From NCBI GenBank assembly GCA_036346355.1, contig CM070577.1, positions 18,847,666 to 18,911,665 of the forward strand: a stretch of DNA of 64,000 nucleotides. Direction: 5' to 3'. The notes beneath the pieces are model-generated. The model saw only the letters and a list, made by a program, of their open reading frames with translations. It ran no database searches and had not been told where the DNA came from. This document shows, one piece after another, positions 23,028-33,647 of this stretch; positions within the stretch are counted from its first letter, which is position 1; the number at the start of each line of letters is the position of its first letter. Source of the stretch: Rhipidocladum racemiflorum. Lineage: Eukaryota > Streptophyta > Magnoliopsida > Poales > Poaceae. A program made the translations under genes and the position numbers.

Positions 23028-24650
23028 TTGCCAAGGGGCAATAGTTACTGACCCACAACCAGTCCTATGTTCTGTAATAAAATCGGCTATCACTTGTCCT
23101 TTAACTACCTTAGACGATTTAAACATTAAGCCGTAGGCCCACTTCCCAAGTTGACCTTTCAAAATTGGAGTAGACAACATATACTTAGTTATATCAACTT
23201 TACAAATAATCTTACAAGCCGATGCCAGTATATAATGCCTTAGCTTAGTGCAAGAAAAATACAGAGATAAGTAAAGCTTTTCAATAGGAGGATACTTCAT
23301 CTGAGCATCAATCAGCCGTCGACTTAGAAAAAATATTATGCGCTCCTTACCTCCGATCTCTTGCACTAAGACTGCTCCAATAGTTGATTATTCAACCGAT
23401 ATGTATAATTTGAAGGGCACACCTTTTTGTGGCGCTACTAAAACTGGAGGTTTAGAAAGATACTCCTCAATGCTCTCAAAGGCTTGGTGCTGATCAACTC
23501 CTCACACAAATTCTGGGTTTTCTCTTAACCTCAGTAGTGGAGTAAAAGCATCTATATGATCAGATAAATTCGATATAAGCTGTCTCAAATAATTTATTTT
23601 ACCAGTCAACTTTTGGAGATTCTTTTTGCACTTCGGCGGTTGTGCATCAGCTATAACTTTGACACGCTCCTAATTAACCTCAATGCCTCTTTTGTGCACC
23701 ATGAACCCCAAGAACTGTCCAACCGACAAGCCAAAGGCACATTTGTAAGGATTCATATTTAAGTTATGCATTTGGGTCTTCTTGAATAATTCCTCTATCG
23801 ACCAAGTGTTGATAATCACTTGCACATTTTACAACAATATCATCGATATAAATTTCCACAATGTGGCTGATTAATTCATGAAAAATCAAATTCATAGCTC
23901 TCTTGTATGTAGCACCAGTATTTTTTTAAGCCGAATGTAATTATGACCCATTCAAACAACCCTAGTGCTCCAGGGCACCTAAAAGCGGTCTTGTGAATGT
24001 CGGCTTCAGCCATGAATATCTTATTATAACCAGCGTTCCCATCGAGGAAACTGATAATTTTATTTCCTGATGTAGCATCGATAAGCATATCAGTTATGGG
24101 CATCGGATATTCATCCTTAAGTGTAGCTTTATTTAGATCCCAGAAATCTACACACACCCTAAGTTTACTATTTTTTTCATTACAAGAACAATATTAGAAA
24201 CACACTCAGCATATCGGCATGGCCTGATAAACTTGGCTTCTAACAATTGCTCTATTCTTCTTTTATTCTATTATATATGATCAGATTAAATCATCTAGGG
24301 GACTATTTAAACGGCTGATAACCTAGTTCAATTCGTAGCCAATGTTCAACTAATTGTCGGCTTAAACCAAGCATCTCGTGATATTCCCAAGCAAAACAAT
24401 CCTTGTATTTTTTCAACAAACCGACCAGCTTCATCTTATACTTGTCGGGTAGCTTTGAATTGATAAAAGTTGGTCTCGTACGATCTCCATCATCTATATC
24501 TACTTCTTCTAACGGATCTGAAAATGTAAAATCTTGACCAAACCTTTCAACATCTTCAAAATCCTCAATAGCTTCATAGGTATCCGTTGTTTGCCAATAG
24601 CTCTGCATTTTATCTTGCAGAATCTTTATTGCCGATTTGGACTCCATCGA
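22965..24650 (-). pseudogene. Element B reverse transcriptase and RNase H
   Basis: Minus-strand pieces in several frames carry the RT: LLKKYKDCFAWEYHEMLGL (24303-24647), MCVDFWDLNKATLKDEYPMP and FLDGNAGYNKIFMAEADIHK (23876-24157), an intact YIDDIVVK near 23846, then RNase H (IIFFLSRRLIDAQMKYPP, YFDESICREGDG). It is strongly similar to element C's pol. Frameshifts and stops separate the pieces. RNase H is cut near 22965 in ISPEDRF, where the antisense gene joins. Confidence 0.85.
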
Positions 24651-24911
24651 TGTAAAATTTCACTTGTTCGATCAAATGTGCTTGGTTTCACATTGATCGA
24701 ACTTACACCCGACTGAGTGATACATATGAAATCACAGTCCTGGAGCATTTCGCCCGATATGCACTTGGCCCCCCTCATGTTGCCAATTGGCCTTTGGGCT
24801 AGCCATGACTATATGGGCCGAAGTGTCAGCTTCGATCAATTCAACTTGATCACCGTTCCATTGTATCAACTTCTGATGCATAGTCGATTGAATACAGTAG
24901 TTGGCATATAT

Positions 24912-25337
24912 CTAATCTCTACCAAGTAGCACACTATAGCTCCCGTTAGCATCGACTACAAAGAAGGCTGTCGGCAAAGTCTTACTACCGATAGTGAGCT
25001 CAGTTACCATGATACCTCTAGCCTCCGTAGGATCTCTAGTGAAGTTGTTCAGCATCATGTTTGTCTTAATGAGATCCTCATCGGACTTACCCAAATTCTT
25101 GTAAGTTGAATAGGGCATCAAATTGATGGTTGCTCCACCATCCATCAACATCCTTGATATCGGCTTACCGTTAATATGGCCTTTCAAATACAATGGCTTA
25201 AGATGCCAATGATCATCTTCTGGTTCTTCAAAAACTGCGTCTTGTGAATGAAGACACAATTGAGCATATGACCTCTGAGCCGATAAGGTTTGTGCCCTGA
25301 ACTCGGCCAGCAAAGCGAACACCATATTTATATCCAC
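24912..25337 (-). pseudogene. Element B aspartic protease
   Basis: The retropepsin region has the active site MLMDGGATINLMP and downstream SYSVLLGRD. It is closely similar to element C's protease over its whole length (for example NGKPISRML, GSKTLPTAFFVVDA). It starts abruptly at about 25345, where element B's similarity ends. No zinc-knuckle or gag sequence precedes it, so the 5' half of the element has been lost. Confidence 0.85.
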
Positions 25338-25350
25338 TGGTGGTGGTGTG

Positions 25351-25751
25351 TCATTATAACTTTTGTATGCACTTCTTTGGTAGTCTTGTCAATTGTAAGT
25401 TGAAGTTAAGGTTGTTTTTATTTTATTCATTGGTTCCAAGTAAAGTGGTGTGGTTATTACTTTGGTGGTTGACGTTACTGAATCTGTTTCCAACCCTCAT
25501 TTATAACTTGTAGTTGGTGTTTATGGTCTAAAGTTAAAATTAGGTGCTTTCTGAAATTATAGTATTAAACGATTGTGTTATTGTTGTTATTTTGTTTAAT
25601 GACATTCCTTATCATAAAACTTAAGGGGGCTTGTCTTGTGTCCCAAATTGCAACAATGTTATTGCTGAAATTTTAATTGAGATTGCTGAAATATGTGAGT
25701 AGTAGCTTGTTGGGGTGACAGTCAAGGCATGCGGTGTGCCGAGGTGTTACA
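25351..25751 (-). repeat. LTR-like fragment (Tekay-type end)
   Basis: The plus strand ends gccgaggtgTTACA at about 25751, i.e. a minus-strand TGTAACACC LTR start. It falls exactly where element D's reverse transcriptase frame is cut (…DVTIKNK). It is probably an LTR inserted in D, or one side of a larger rearrangement. The other edge and a target-site duplication could not be established. Confidence 0.4.
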
Positions 25752-25764
25752 TGGGTTTTATTTT

Positions 25765-26260
25765 TTGATGGTGACATCATTCAAAGCATGATAATCCACA
25801 CACATGCGTAGACTACTATCCTTTTTACTAACAAAAATAACAAGACTGCCCCAAGGGGATGAACTAGAACGAATGAATCCTTTGTTCAGTTGTTCTTCAA
25901 GTTGTTTCTTCAGTTCTACTAATTCATTTGGAGGCATACGATAGAGCGTTTGAATATGGGTGATGTATCAGGTATAAGATCAATGCCGAACTCTATGTCT
26001 CGATCTGATGGAAAACTCGATAATTCTTCTAGAAATACATCTCGATATTCAGAAACTATGAGCACTGGTTTGAGTTTTTTCTACTAGAGCTGAACCAAGA
26101 AAAGATTGTGTCTTTGAGGTGTCTGGGATGGATGAAAAATTCTCTAAGGTACCTTCAGAATTTATGAGATATGAATTTGTTAGCATAATCTATTTTTCCT
26201 TTATTTTTGGGTAGTCAATCCATACCAAGGATTACATCTAGGCCTCGAATTTCTATGAGA
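25765..26260 (-). pseudogene. Element D reverse transcriptase, N-terminal part
   Basis: The minus strand near 25860-25765 reads [20 protein letters not shown] followed by [14 protein letters not shown], the fingers region of Ty3/gypsy RT. Upstream to 26260 are degenerate linker sequences with stops. The catalytic YxDD and everything after it are absent. Confidence 0.7.
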
Positions 26261-26288
26261 ATGAGGTCAGCATAAAACAATAATCCAT

Positions 26289-26618
26289 TTATTTCAATGC
26301 TAACCTTAAACATAAGCTGGTTGTTTTTAAGGTAGCTCCAGGTGAATATATTATCATGTTGGTGGGTAGAAGATCTATTTGGATTTTGTTTTGTTTAGCG
26401 AATTTCTTAGAAATGAAAGTGTGTGATGCTCTATAATCAAACAATACCAAGGTATGTATTGAGTGAATAGGGAACGTAACCAACACTACGTCGTGTGCAT
26501 AACTTGCTTCCTCAGTGGTCAGATGATGCAAATGACCATGAGTAGGACCTTGAGCTTGTGCAAGGGCTGGTCTAGAGGCTTGTGGACCACTAGATCCTTG
26601 AGGCCACCTGGGGGTCAC
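26289..26618 (-). pseudogene. Element D protease
   Basis: The minus-strand ORF contains HTLVLFDYRASHTFISKKFA, the retropepsin region. The catalytic D-S/T-G is changed to D-Y-R-A, so it is probably inactive. A zinc knuckle of gag would be expected just upstream; there, near 26690, cysteine- and histidine-containing sequence remains. Confidence 0.65.
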
Positions 26619-26639
26619 TGCGGCACTCCTTGAGACAGA

Positions 26640-27778
26640 GGCCGAGGCTGAGCTGCATTCTTCATTGGGAAAATATTGGCAAAGTGCCCGCGTTCACCAT
26701 AGTTGTAACAAGTCACGTTGGAGGCTTGTTGCTGAACTCCAGAAGGTCATCCACCAAATTTTTTAGTTAGGCGAACTGGAGGCAGCCGAGGTCAAAAAGT
26801 TGGAGCTGGGTGCCTTTGCTATTGAGGTGGAGCTGAAGGATGAGCAAGAAATGATTGCCAAGTGCGGGGCTTGGAAGGACCAGCATTGGCAGACTTCTAT
26901 GCCATCTATTTTCTCTTGCGACTTTCCATGATAGCCTGAGTACTGAACTCTACTCGAATTGCCTTATCTACAAGAGTTTGAAAATCAAGTATATCATGAG
27001 CAGCCAATGTCCACTTAATTTCTTCATTCAAGTTATCCCTAAAGTGTTCAATCTAGCATACTCCAGAGGTAAATAATTGAAACGATGAAGATATTCCATC
27101 ACTATCATACTTCCTTGATGGAGATCAAGGAATTCCTGCCTTTTAATATCCACCATGCTAGCTGGGATATGAGCCTGATGGAAAACTTCTTTGAATGCAT
27201 CCCAAGTAACTTGTTGTCCTTGTGATAATATTGCCTGATAGTTTTTCCACCAAACAACAGCTGCACCTTGAAGCTAGTAAGATGCATAACGAACTTTCTC
27301 CTAGTCATTGTACTGCTCAATGGCCAGTTTTCCTTCAATGGATCGGAGCCAATCATATGCATCTAGAGGATCTGTTGAAGTAGAAAGGTTGGAAGCTGAG
27401 TTTTCAGAAACTCGCCCATCTTAGATTGATATGATGCTTCACCATTCCCACCTCTGGCAGCAACTACCTCGAGGTCAGTAGTGTTTTGCACCAACTGCTG
27501 GAGAAGAAATGTGTTGGTCTGACATCCTTGTTCAATCATTACCAAAACTTGAGCCATAGTTGGAGGTCCTAGTAACTGCTCTTCTGGGATAGTTTCTTAT
27601 TGATTTGGAGGTGGTGGTGGAGATTCACGATGATTTCTGCGTCACGAAAAAGAGGCTCTAGCTATTGGATGTATTGGATTAGGTTGAGCTAGTGTAGGTT
27701 GAGTGGTTCTTGAAGGATGCATTTCTTGAGTAGCTTCACTTTCTAACAGCTCATTCAGAGATTTCATGATTGGCATCC
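26640..27778 (-). pseudogene. Element D gag
   Basis: The minus-strand start ATG at 27776-27778 (MPIMKSLNELLESEATQEMH) is followed by a proline-rich stretch, a leucine-rich stretch (ATMAQVLVMIEQGCQTNTFL) and the gag core (MHMIGSDPLKENWPLS..., LTSFKVQLLFGGKTI). Stop codons at about 27640 and 27595 and several frameshifts break it. Confidence 0.65.
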
Positions 27779-28382
27779 TAAAATATTTTGTAGTTAAGAT
27801 AAAATTGAGATGAAATTATGTTAGGTTATAAGGCAACATTTCGTTCATTGAAAATTTATAACATTTAAAATGTTTATAATCTTAGAAGGAGCAATTTAAT
27901 TTTAATGAAGTGTTTCTAGTTATTTTAATTTAAGATTGTGCCCAGTATAGTTTAGAATTTATTTAGTTAATCATGTATACCTAATGTCAAGCATTCATGA
28001 ATATGATCCAATAACACAGAAAATTCACAACCAAAAGACTTTATTCATAAGCGAAATATTTCATAACAGAAGGACCAGTTGTTCCATACATTGCACAATA
28101 CACTACTACATAAGGGTAAATACTTAAGACACCTATCTTACATTATTCTTCCTACCCGACTCCTACTCAGTGTTCTTCATAACTACATCATCAACTTCTG
28201 AAAACAGTGAGCTCACCCAAGGAACTAACAATGTGTTTGGTTGACACGATGGGAAAGGTTCCGCATCATCGATACACTTGCCTCATACGAGGATGATAAG
28301 TGTTGGTGCTACTCGGGTCAATCCCCCTGTTAGAGAGGCGAGGACAAGTTCCACCCACAGACATACGTTCTTGGTGAGCGCG

Positions 28383-28742
28383 TCATGTAGGGGTAGCAGC
28401 GACAAAAGCATCGTGTTTCCCAGGCGATGAGACCAAAGAGGGACCACTGTTCAGTTCCTTCATCGAGATCATTCCCATAGCAACACATGGAGCCATAATC
28501 TTCTCTAGATAAGCTACCCGTCGGCGAGCTTCTGTTAGCTCATCAACTACCTGACGATGGTACTTATTAGAAGGATTGGTAAACTCCACAAGGCTGTGAA
28601 TAATCCTGTTGCGGAAGCTAGTACAGTTTGTGTAGGTGGTCTCCCCTACTGGTGGATGTGTAGGAAAAGCACAATAATCTACTCCCAACTTAGGTAATGC
28701 ACGACGAAGGAGAACTATTGCAGTGTAAGCAGCTTCATTCAT
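28383..28742 (-). CDS. Extra sense-strand ORF in the leader of element D, 119 aa, unknown
   Basis: It lies between the PBS and gag of element D, on the same strand. It begins MNEAAYTAIVLLRRALPKLG and includes the pattern DYCAFPTHPPVGETTYTN, then a charged helical stretch (YHRQVVDELTEARRRVAYLE). I recognise no domain. It stays open for 119 codons in an otherwise badly decayed element, and its composition looks protein-like, so it may be captured host sequence or an accessory element gene. The ATG at 28742 is the first in frame; nothing shows whether it is used. Confidence 0.4.
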   Translation of the reverse strand: MNEAAYTAIVLLRRALPKLGVDYCAFPTHPPVGETTYTNCTSFRNRIIHSLVEFTNPSNKYHRQVVDELTEARRRVAYLEKIMAPCVAMGMISMKELNSGPSLVSSPGKHDAFVAATPT

Positions 28743-29145
28743 GGCAGTGGTAATTGCAAAACCATAGCCATCATAATGACGCTCTCCTTCATCATAAGCA
28801 ATTCTTGAGGATATGTAGACTCTAGCACTAAACTCTGAAATGTGAAATACGATATAGCATAGATTTTCTTAAAATTTTGCATGTTCCATCATGTGAGGTA
28901 AGACTCCCATCATTCCACTAATCTCCTTATGCGTAGACTCGTAGCAAGGTGTGAATATGACCATCTACACATTTAATCAGGAATTTGTATTTCAAATCAA
29001 ATGCCAGCCAAATAAAATAACTAGTATGGTAAAAAAGAACTATAATAGATATACTAAATTTAAAATTTTAGTTGGAAGTTTTAGTTGTTGCAATTTTAAG
29101 TTTTAGCTAATGATCGTGCTATCTAGAGTTTTCTACAGTCAACAT

Positions 29146-29160
29146 GGCTCTGATACCAAC
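29146..29160 (-). other. Primer-binding site of element D
   Basis: The minus strand reads gtTGGTATCAGAGCCATG directly after the LTR end (GGTCTCACA). This is the classic initiator tRNA-Met complement. Confidence 0.85.
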
Positions 29161-29161
29161 T

Positions 29162-30962
29162 TGTGAGACCATCCCTCCTCAGGATATTCTATATCTTCTC
29201 CTAAAACAACATTAATAGCAAGGTGAGTACAAAATTGTACTTGCATGACTTTTGCAAATCCTAGTTACATGCAGGCTGAAACAAAGGAGGCTACTACAGT
29301 TGTTTGTGTAAAGTTGAATTGAATGTAATTTTTGAATAGTAAATTGAAAACAAAACATGTAAATCAATTTGAAATGTACGTAAAGTAATGAGCATGAGTA
29401 ATAACATAATTCAAATGATTATAAGCAACTATCACATCATTTCCCTGTCAACACATGGCACAAACCCATTCTTTTGCTAACACAGGGCACAACAGTTGAA
29501 TTCAACCTTGTTAACACATGGAAAGTATTGAATCACCTGTAAGGTAAATTGTATAATGCCACATTTTTCAGTTCCATTTCATTTTTAGGAAAATATATAA
29601 ATTCTATCTATACCAAGTGCTCTTGACCGCGAGCGTAGTTAATCGATTAGTTTTAACTCTGCATAGGTGTACTGTTTTATCCACAAGGAATGATTATCTC
29701 TTTTTGCAATGCATATTTAACACACTTCCTTTGGTGCGTCGCATAGAGATCATATATAACTTTTACAACACTTAATCCTAACTTTGCACCAACCCAGTAC
29801 CGACAAACCCTTACTATGGTGGCAGAAGATATTTATACACTAAGTATGGTTTCACATCCCACTATCCCACTTCTCCCTATAGTAAGGCGTATAATGTTTC
29901 ATTGGTATGTGTTTGACCTACACCTCTATGTGGACAACCTACGAGCAATCCAGAACGGAACATCCTGTACTACTATAGCTTTCCAATGTGCAAAGTCAGT
30001 TTTAAGTAACTTATTAAGTTATAACTGTCCCATACCAGCCTTTGTAGTTGTACGATTATCTTGGCATGAAAATAACATTATAGTTCGGTCCTTAATTTGA
30101 CCCAGGTGAAGAATCTTCCCCCATCTACGAGCAAGTCACATGCACTTCCGGCTATTGCCAATATTTGCCCGTGTCCAAATCATATTTTCATTTTTATTTT
30201 TATTTAAATTACCATTGATCATGTTAATCCATCATGTCCAAGATTCATATTTATCATGTCCAACATTTCCAAGATTCATGAGGGTTATCAATTTGCAGTA
30301 AAAAATTAGAGTGAAAATTCCTTGTAAATAAATTCAAAAAATTCTGACATTAGAGATGGCTCAAATTTTTATTTACTGTAATTGATTTATTTGATGTTCT
30401 AAATTGGATTATAAATTTTTGATAATTTTTTTCAAAACTTTTCAAGAGCTGGGTAATCTTGTATAAAAATTTCAAATTTATTTCTTGAAAAATTATTTTC
30501 CAATAAATCTTTCAATTCATTTTTTAGATTTTTAGTTTTTTAAGGAAGTAAATTAAATATTAATTTTTGATATTTTAAGTTTTAACCATAGGTAATAATT
30601 CGTATGATGAGTATCTGGTAAAAATATTGGCTTCAGATAAGGTTTGAAATATTTTATAAAATTATGTCATTGCTGTATTTGTACTAAAAATTTATTGTTT
30701 TTTGATCATTATCTTCAATTAAATGCTTTCACATTCATATTTTACTAAGTAAAAGTATTCGAGAGCAAAGTTACTTTTATGTCAATTTTTATTACCATTT
30801 TACCTTTACTATATTACTTTTTATCTTTTACTATTTTACATATTGATTTTTCTTTTAGAATAAGCTCTAAAAATAAGAAATAAAAACAAAAAATTCGTAC
30901 TTAATCACAATCATATTTTTTAGATGTACATTTTTATTTCATGCTACTTTTGGGATGTTAGA
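29162..30962 (-). repeat. 5' LTR of element D (about 1.8 kb)
   Basis: The inner end is TGTGAGACCATCCC on the plus strand next to the PBS. The outer end is probably gggatgttaga at 30962, a mutated minus-strand TGTAACATCCC start. It contains the gtgagtac motif near 29223 in the same place as in solo LTR H. No gene is supported; short ORFs such as 29816-30100 are chance. Confidence 0.6.
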
Positions 30963-31332
30963 AGTATCTAGCCGTGCAGTTGTATGGAAAGTTCCGCTAG
31001 ATGTTCTAGCTGCTAGATATACTACTTTTGAATTTGTTCGATGTATTTGTTGGTGCCGACGCACAAGCACAACTCAAAACCGCTATATATGCGCGATGTG
31101 TAAATACTACAGATCCAAATCAAGCATATAATCCTTTTAGGACATGGACATGTGCATTTCTTGAACGTTTAAGTACACAAAAACACTACTATCTGCTAGA
31201 GATTTCTCAAAATCTTGGCAAATTATATATGGTGACAAAAGATACGTCATCTAATCGTACCATTATTCGATATCGATCCCAACCCCGAATCTTCTAGCTG
31301 GGGATAGAGATCGAAACACACGTTCCAGCTAT
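30963..31332. other. 3' flank of the NPF gene
   Basis: No separate gene is supported. Sequence just after the NPF stop (below 31333) would hold its 3' UTR; an AATAAT on the minus strand near 31259-31264 is a weak poly(A) candidate. Confidence 0.4.
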
Positions 31333-31735
31333 CTACTGGAAGCTTGCACCCTTCTTGGCGTCCTCGGTGCCATTGCCATTGCCATCGTAGAGCTCGACCT
31401 CCTTCTCGCCCCCGACCGTCTCCAATGGCTTGAAGGTGTAGTACCTGACGCAGACGAAGTAGTAGATAAGGTTGAGCGCTTGCAGCCCGACGACAAGCCA
31501 GTAGTAGTGATCCAGCTTCCCTCTGTTGAGGTTGTCCTGGAGCCACTGCCCGCTCCGCCGCGTCTTCTCGTGCACGATGGTCACCAGCAGCGTGCCGAGG
31601 TAGCTCCCCACCGAGATGGTCAGCCAGTAGAGCGCCGCCGCCGTGCTCCGCATGCTCTCTGGCGCTTGATCGTACAAAAACTCCATGCGGCCGACGTCCA
31701 TGAAGGCGTCGGCGACGCCGTGGATGGCGTACTGC
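31333..31735 (-). CDS. NPF3.1: NPF exon 3, 3' portion (separated by insertion F)
   Basis: It encodes the C-terminal about 133 residues, from QYAIHGVADAFMDVG through the conserved YDQAPESMRST motif and two membrane helices, to a polar tail with a GNGNGTEDAKK stretch and the stop at 31333-31335. The frame is fully open. It is separated from the rest of the exon by 1.9 kb of retrotransposon, with the duplicated ggcac at 31736-31740. Confidence 0.9.
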
Positions 31736-31740
31736 GGCAC

Positions 31741-32084
31741 TGTTGGAAACAAACCGCACCCAAGATCTTCAATCTCTGTCTGAACCCTGTTGCCGAAACT
31801 CTGATCTTCTAAACTTCAGAACTATTGAAGTCTAAAGCAGCAATCAGCTTGATGTTTAGAAAAGGACGACAAACAAGATTTTGGTGCTGCTCTTCCACGC
31901 AGCTTTTCTGTATCTTATTGCTGGTATATAAAGATAGCAAACTGACTCAAGTACAGACTCGACAGCAAAACGGACTCGGAACTACGTTCTGAAGTTAGAC
32001 TCGGTTTTCTGAAACTAATACGATACGGACTAATACCTGAACAAACTAAATAACCGAACACCATAGGAACAAGTTTAGCTAACA
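31741..32084 (-). repeat. 3' LTR of element F
   Basis: 344 bp, begins TGTTGGAAAC and ends GCTAACA on the plus strand. It matches the other LTR at every position I compared. The adjacent polypurine tract is on the high-coordinate side. Confidence 0.93.
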
Positions 32085-32191
32085 GTCACCCCCTAAACTT
32101 GTTACCGACCTTTTACTTGACACATAACGATGAACATATCTCCTAGGAGTTCCACTTTTTCCTCGCTAGCCGTACCACCGGTGACACACCT

Positions 32192-33109
32192 TCAACACAA
32201 TATCGGTTCCTCATCTGAGAACTCAGCCTTCTCCACCTTGGACAAGTTCACCTCGTCGTCATCTTTTATGGCTTCTGACGGACATTCTTTTGCAAAATGT
32301 CCATAACCGCGGCAGTTGTAGCAACGAACATTCTTCTTATTCTGTGCCCATTGTTTGCTTTGTTCGTCATGTCCTTGAAAACGACCACGACCTCTTCCAT
32401 GTGGCCAACTTGATGCTCCTCGGACCTTCACCTGCAGTAGTTGTTCCTCGTCTCGGCGAGGTGCGTACATGCGAAGGCGCTCCTCATGAGCCTTCAATGA
32501 ACTGAGCACTTGCTGTAACTTCTTGGTCTTCAAGTCACCAAACTCCTCAATCGTTGTGGCGAGTTGTGCGTATTTCTCAGGGACGGATCGTAGCACCTTC
32601 TTAACGACATATGGCTCCTCCAATTTGTCGCCAAGGCCCCTGATTTGATTCACCAAACTTGTCACCTTGCGCTCGTAGTCGCCGACGGTGTCATTCTCCC
32701 CCATGCGTAGGTTTTCAAACTCCCATCGCAAAGAATTGAGTTTGACTTCCTGCACACGATCATCACCAAGAAATATCATGCGCAAGGTGTCCCACGCATC
32801 TTTAGCGCACTCCTTATCAGCAATCTGCATCAAAATATCCTCATCTACAGCACCAAAGATGATTGCCAGGGCGGTTTGATCCTTGGACTCCTCTACCAGC
32901 TCACCCTCCTTTGGCTCAACTGCGCTCCACACCTTTTGGGCGCGCATGTTTGCCTTCATCTTCACCACCCACGAAGGATAGTTGGTGCGTGATAGGATAG
33001 GGTAAGGTAAAGCCACTGCCCCCTCCTTCACTTGTGTTGTCAATGCATCCGGCTTTTTCACAGTGCTCCCACTAGATCCAGGAGTCTTGCATGCTGATAA
33101 CGAAGACAT
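32192..33109 (-). CDS. Gag of element F, intact, 305 aa
   Basis: Copia-type gag (UBN2-like) that would coat element RNA. Early residues give the typical LTRTNYPSW-like entry (LSRTNYPSWVVKMKANMRAQ). Then come AKDAWDTLRMIFLGDDRVQE and helical repeats. Near residues 260-275 lies a complete CX2CX4HX4C zinc knuckle (CYNCRGYGHFAKEC). The stop is soon after, followed directly by non-coding sequence and the LTR, so there was no room for pol. The ORF has no stop or frameshift, as expected for a recent insertion. ATG at 33107-33109 gives the family-typical N-terminus. Confidence 0.92.
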   Translation of the reverse strand: MSSLSACKTPGSSGSTVKKPDALTTQVKEGAVALPYPILSRTNYPSWVVKMKANMRAQKVWSAVEPKEGELVEESKDQTALAIIFGAVDEDILMQIADKECAKDAWDTLRMIFLGDDRVQEVKLNSLRWEFENLRMGENDTVGDYERKVTSLVNQIRGLGDKLEEPYVVKKVLRSVPEKYAQLATTIEEFGDLKTKKLQQVLSSLKAHEERLRMYAPRRDEEQLLQVKVRGASSWPHGRGRGRFQGHDEQSKQWAQNKKNVRCYNCRGYGHFAKECPSEAIKDDDEVNLSKVEKAEFSDEEPILC

Positions 33110-33124
33110 CTTCCCAAGTCAACA

Positions 33125-33230
33125 AATACTCACACAGAGTATAAGCCCAAATACTCACACAGAGTATAAACACGCAGAATACTCACACAGAGTATAAACA
33201 CGATTGATTGAAACTCACACAGAGTAACAA
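33125..33230. repeat. Short tandem repeats in the leader of element F
   Basis: The motif actcacacagagtataa recurs four times, with a fifth partial copy, at about 27-31 base spacing between the PBS and the gag ATG. It could be an RNA packaging or dimerisation region; that role is inference. Confidence 0.8.
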
Positions 33231-33288
33231 GCAAACTCACAAAGTAGATCAAGGAAAAAACCACACAGATTTTCCTTGAACACTAACT

Positions 33289-33300
33289 GGCTCTGATACC
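33289..33300 (-). other. Primer-binding site of element F
   Basis: The minus strand reads ccaaca|ttTGGTATCAGAGCC, initiator tRNA-Met type, beginning two to three bases inside the 5' LTR end. Confidence 0.9.
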
Positions 33301-33303
33301 AAA

Positions 33304-33647
33304 TGTTGGAAACAAACCGCACCCAAGATCTTCAATCTCTGTCTGAACCCTGTTGCCGAAACTCTGATCTTCTAAACTTCAGAACTATTGAAGTCTAAAG
33401 CAGCAATCAGCTTGATGTTTAGAAAAGGACGACAAACAAGATTTTGGTGCTGCTCTTCCACGCAGCTTTTCTGTATCTTATTGCTGGTATATAAAGATAG
33501 CAAACTGACTCAAGTACAGACTCGACAGCAAAACGGACTCGGAACTACGTTCTGAAGTTAGACTCGGTTTTCTGAAACTAATACGATACGGACTAATACC
33601 TGAACAAACTAAATAACCGAACACCATAGGAACAAGTTTAGCTAACA
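33304..33647 (-). repeat. 5' LTR of element F
   Basis: 344 bp. Its outer end, read on the NPF coding strand, places the in-frame codons GTT AGC TAA after the NPF residues WLVP, which is what truncates the transporter. Confidence 0.93.

Larger units (their letters stand above)
19304..25345 (-). mobile_element. Element B: decayed Tat-lineage Ty3/gypsy remnant
   Basis: On the minus strand it retains protease, RT and RNase H (25337 down to about 22965). It then has plus-strand remains of an antisense PMD/coiled-coil gene (20408-22965), then a polypurine tract and LTR (20043 down to 19304). Its proteins and its LTR end resemble those of element C, so B is an older relative. Gag, 5' LTR and PBS are missing at the high-coordinate end. 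Integrase is missing between RNase H and the antisense gene. Many stops and frameshifts are present. Confidence 0.8.
25752..30962 (-). mobile_element. Element D: Tekay/Del-like Ty3/gypsy remnant, 3' half missing
   Basis: The minus strand shows LTR (30962-29162), tRNA-Met-type PBS, a long leader with an extra ORF, gag, protease and the beginning of RT. RT then stops at 25752; the rest of pol and the 3' LTR are not present. Protease sequence of the type ASHTFISKKFA and RT of the type [23 protein letters not shown] are characteristic of the chromovirus/Tekay side of Ty3/gypsy, unlike elements A-C. Confidence 0.75.
31741..33647 (-). mobile_element. Element F: gag-only (TR-GAG-like) copia-type LTR retrotransposon, very young
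   Basis: Length is 1907 bp with LTRs at 31741-32084 and 33304-33647 (344 bp each), which I find identical base for base by eye. TG...CA ends and a perfect 5 bp duplication ggcac (31736-31740 and 33648-33652) frame it. A tRNA-Met PBS (33289-33300) and a purine-rich tract at 32085-32102 define minus orientation. The interior holds one intact gag ORF and no protease, integrase or RT, so it must be mobilised by another element's enzymes. Such terminal-repeat gag-only elements (TR-GAG) are a known class in plants. Confidence 0.93.

Noticed and set aside
27990..28110. Second CACTA terminus (cactactacataag near 28101) pairing with 15697
   Set aside because: Lacks the subterminal repeats and inverted match beyond the first 10 bases, and lies inside element D. 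Probably chance.
31247..31759. 170-codon minus-strand ORF overlapping the NPF terminal exon
   Set aside because: It is an alternative frame of the NPF exon; the correct frame has the conserved YDQAPESMRST motif.
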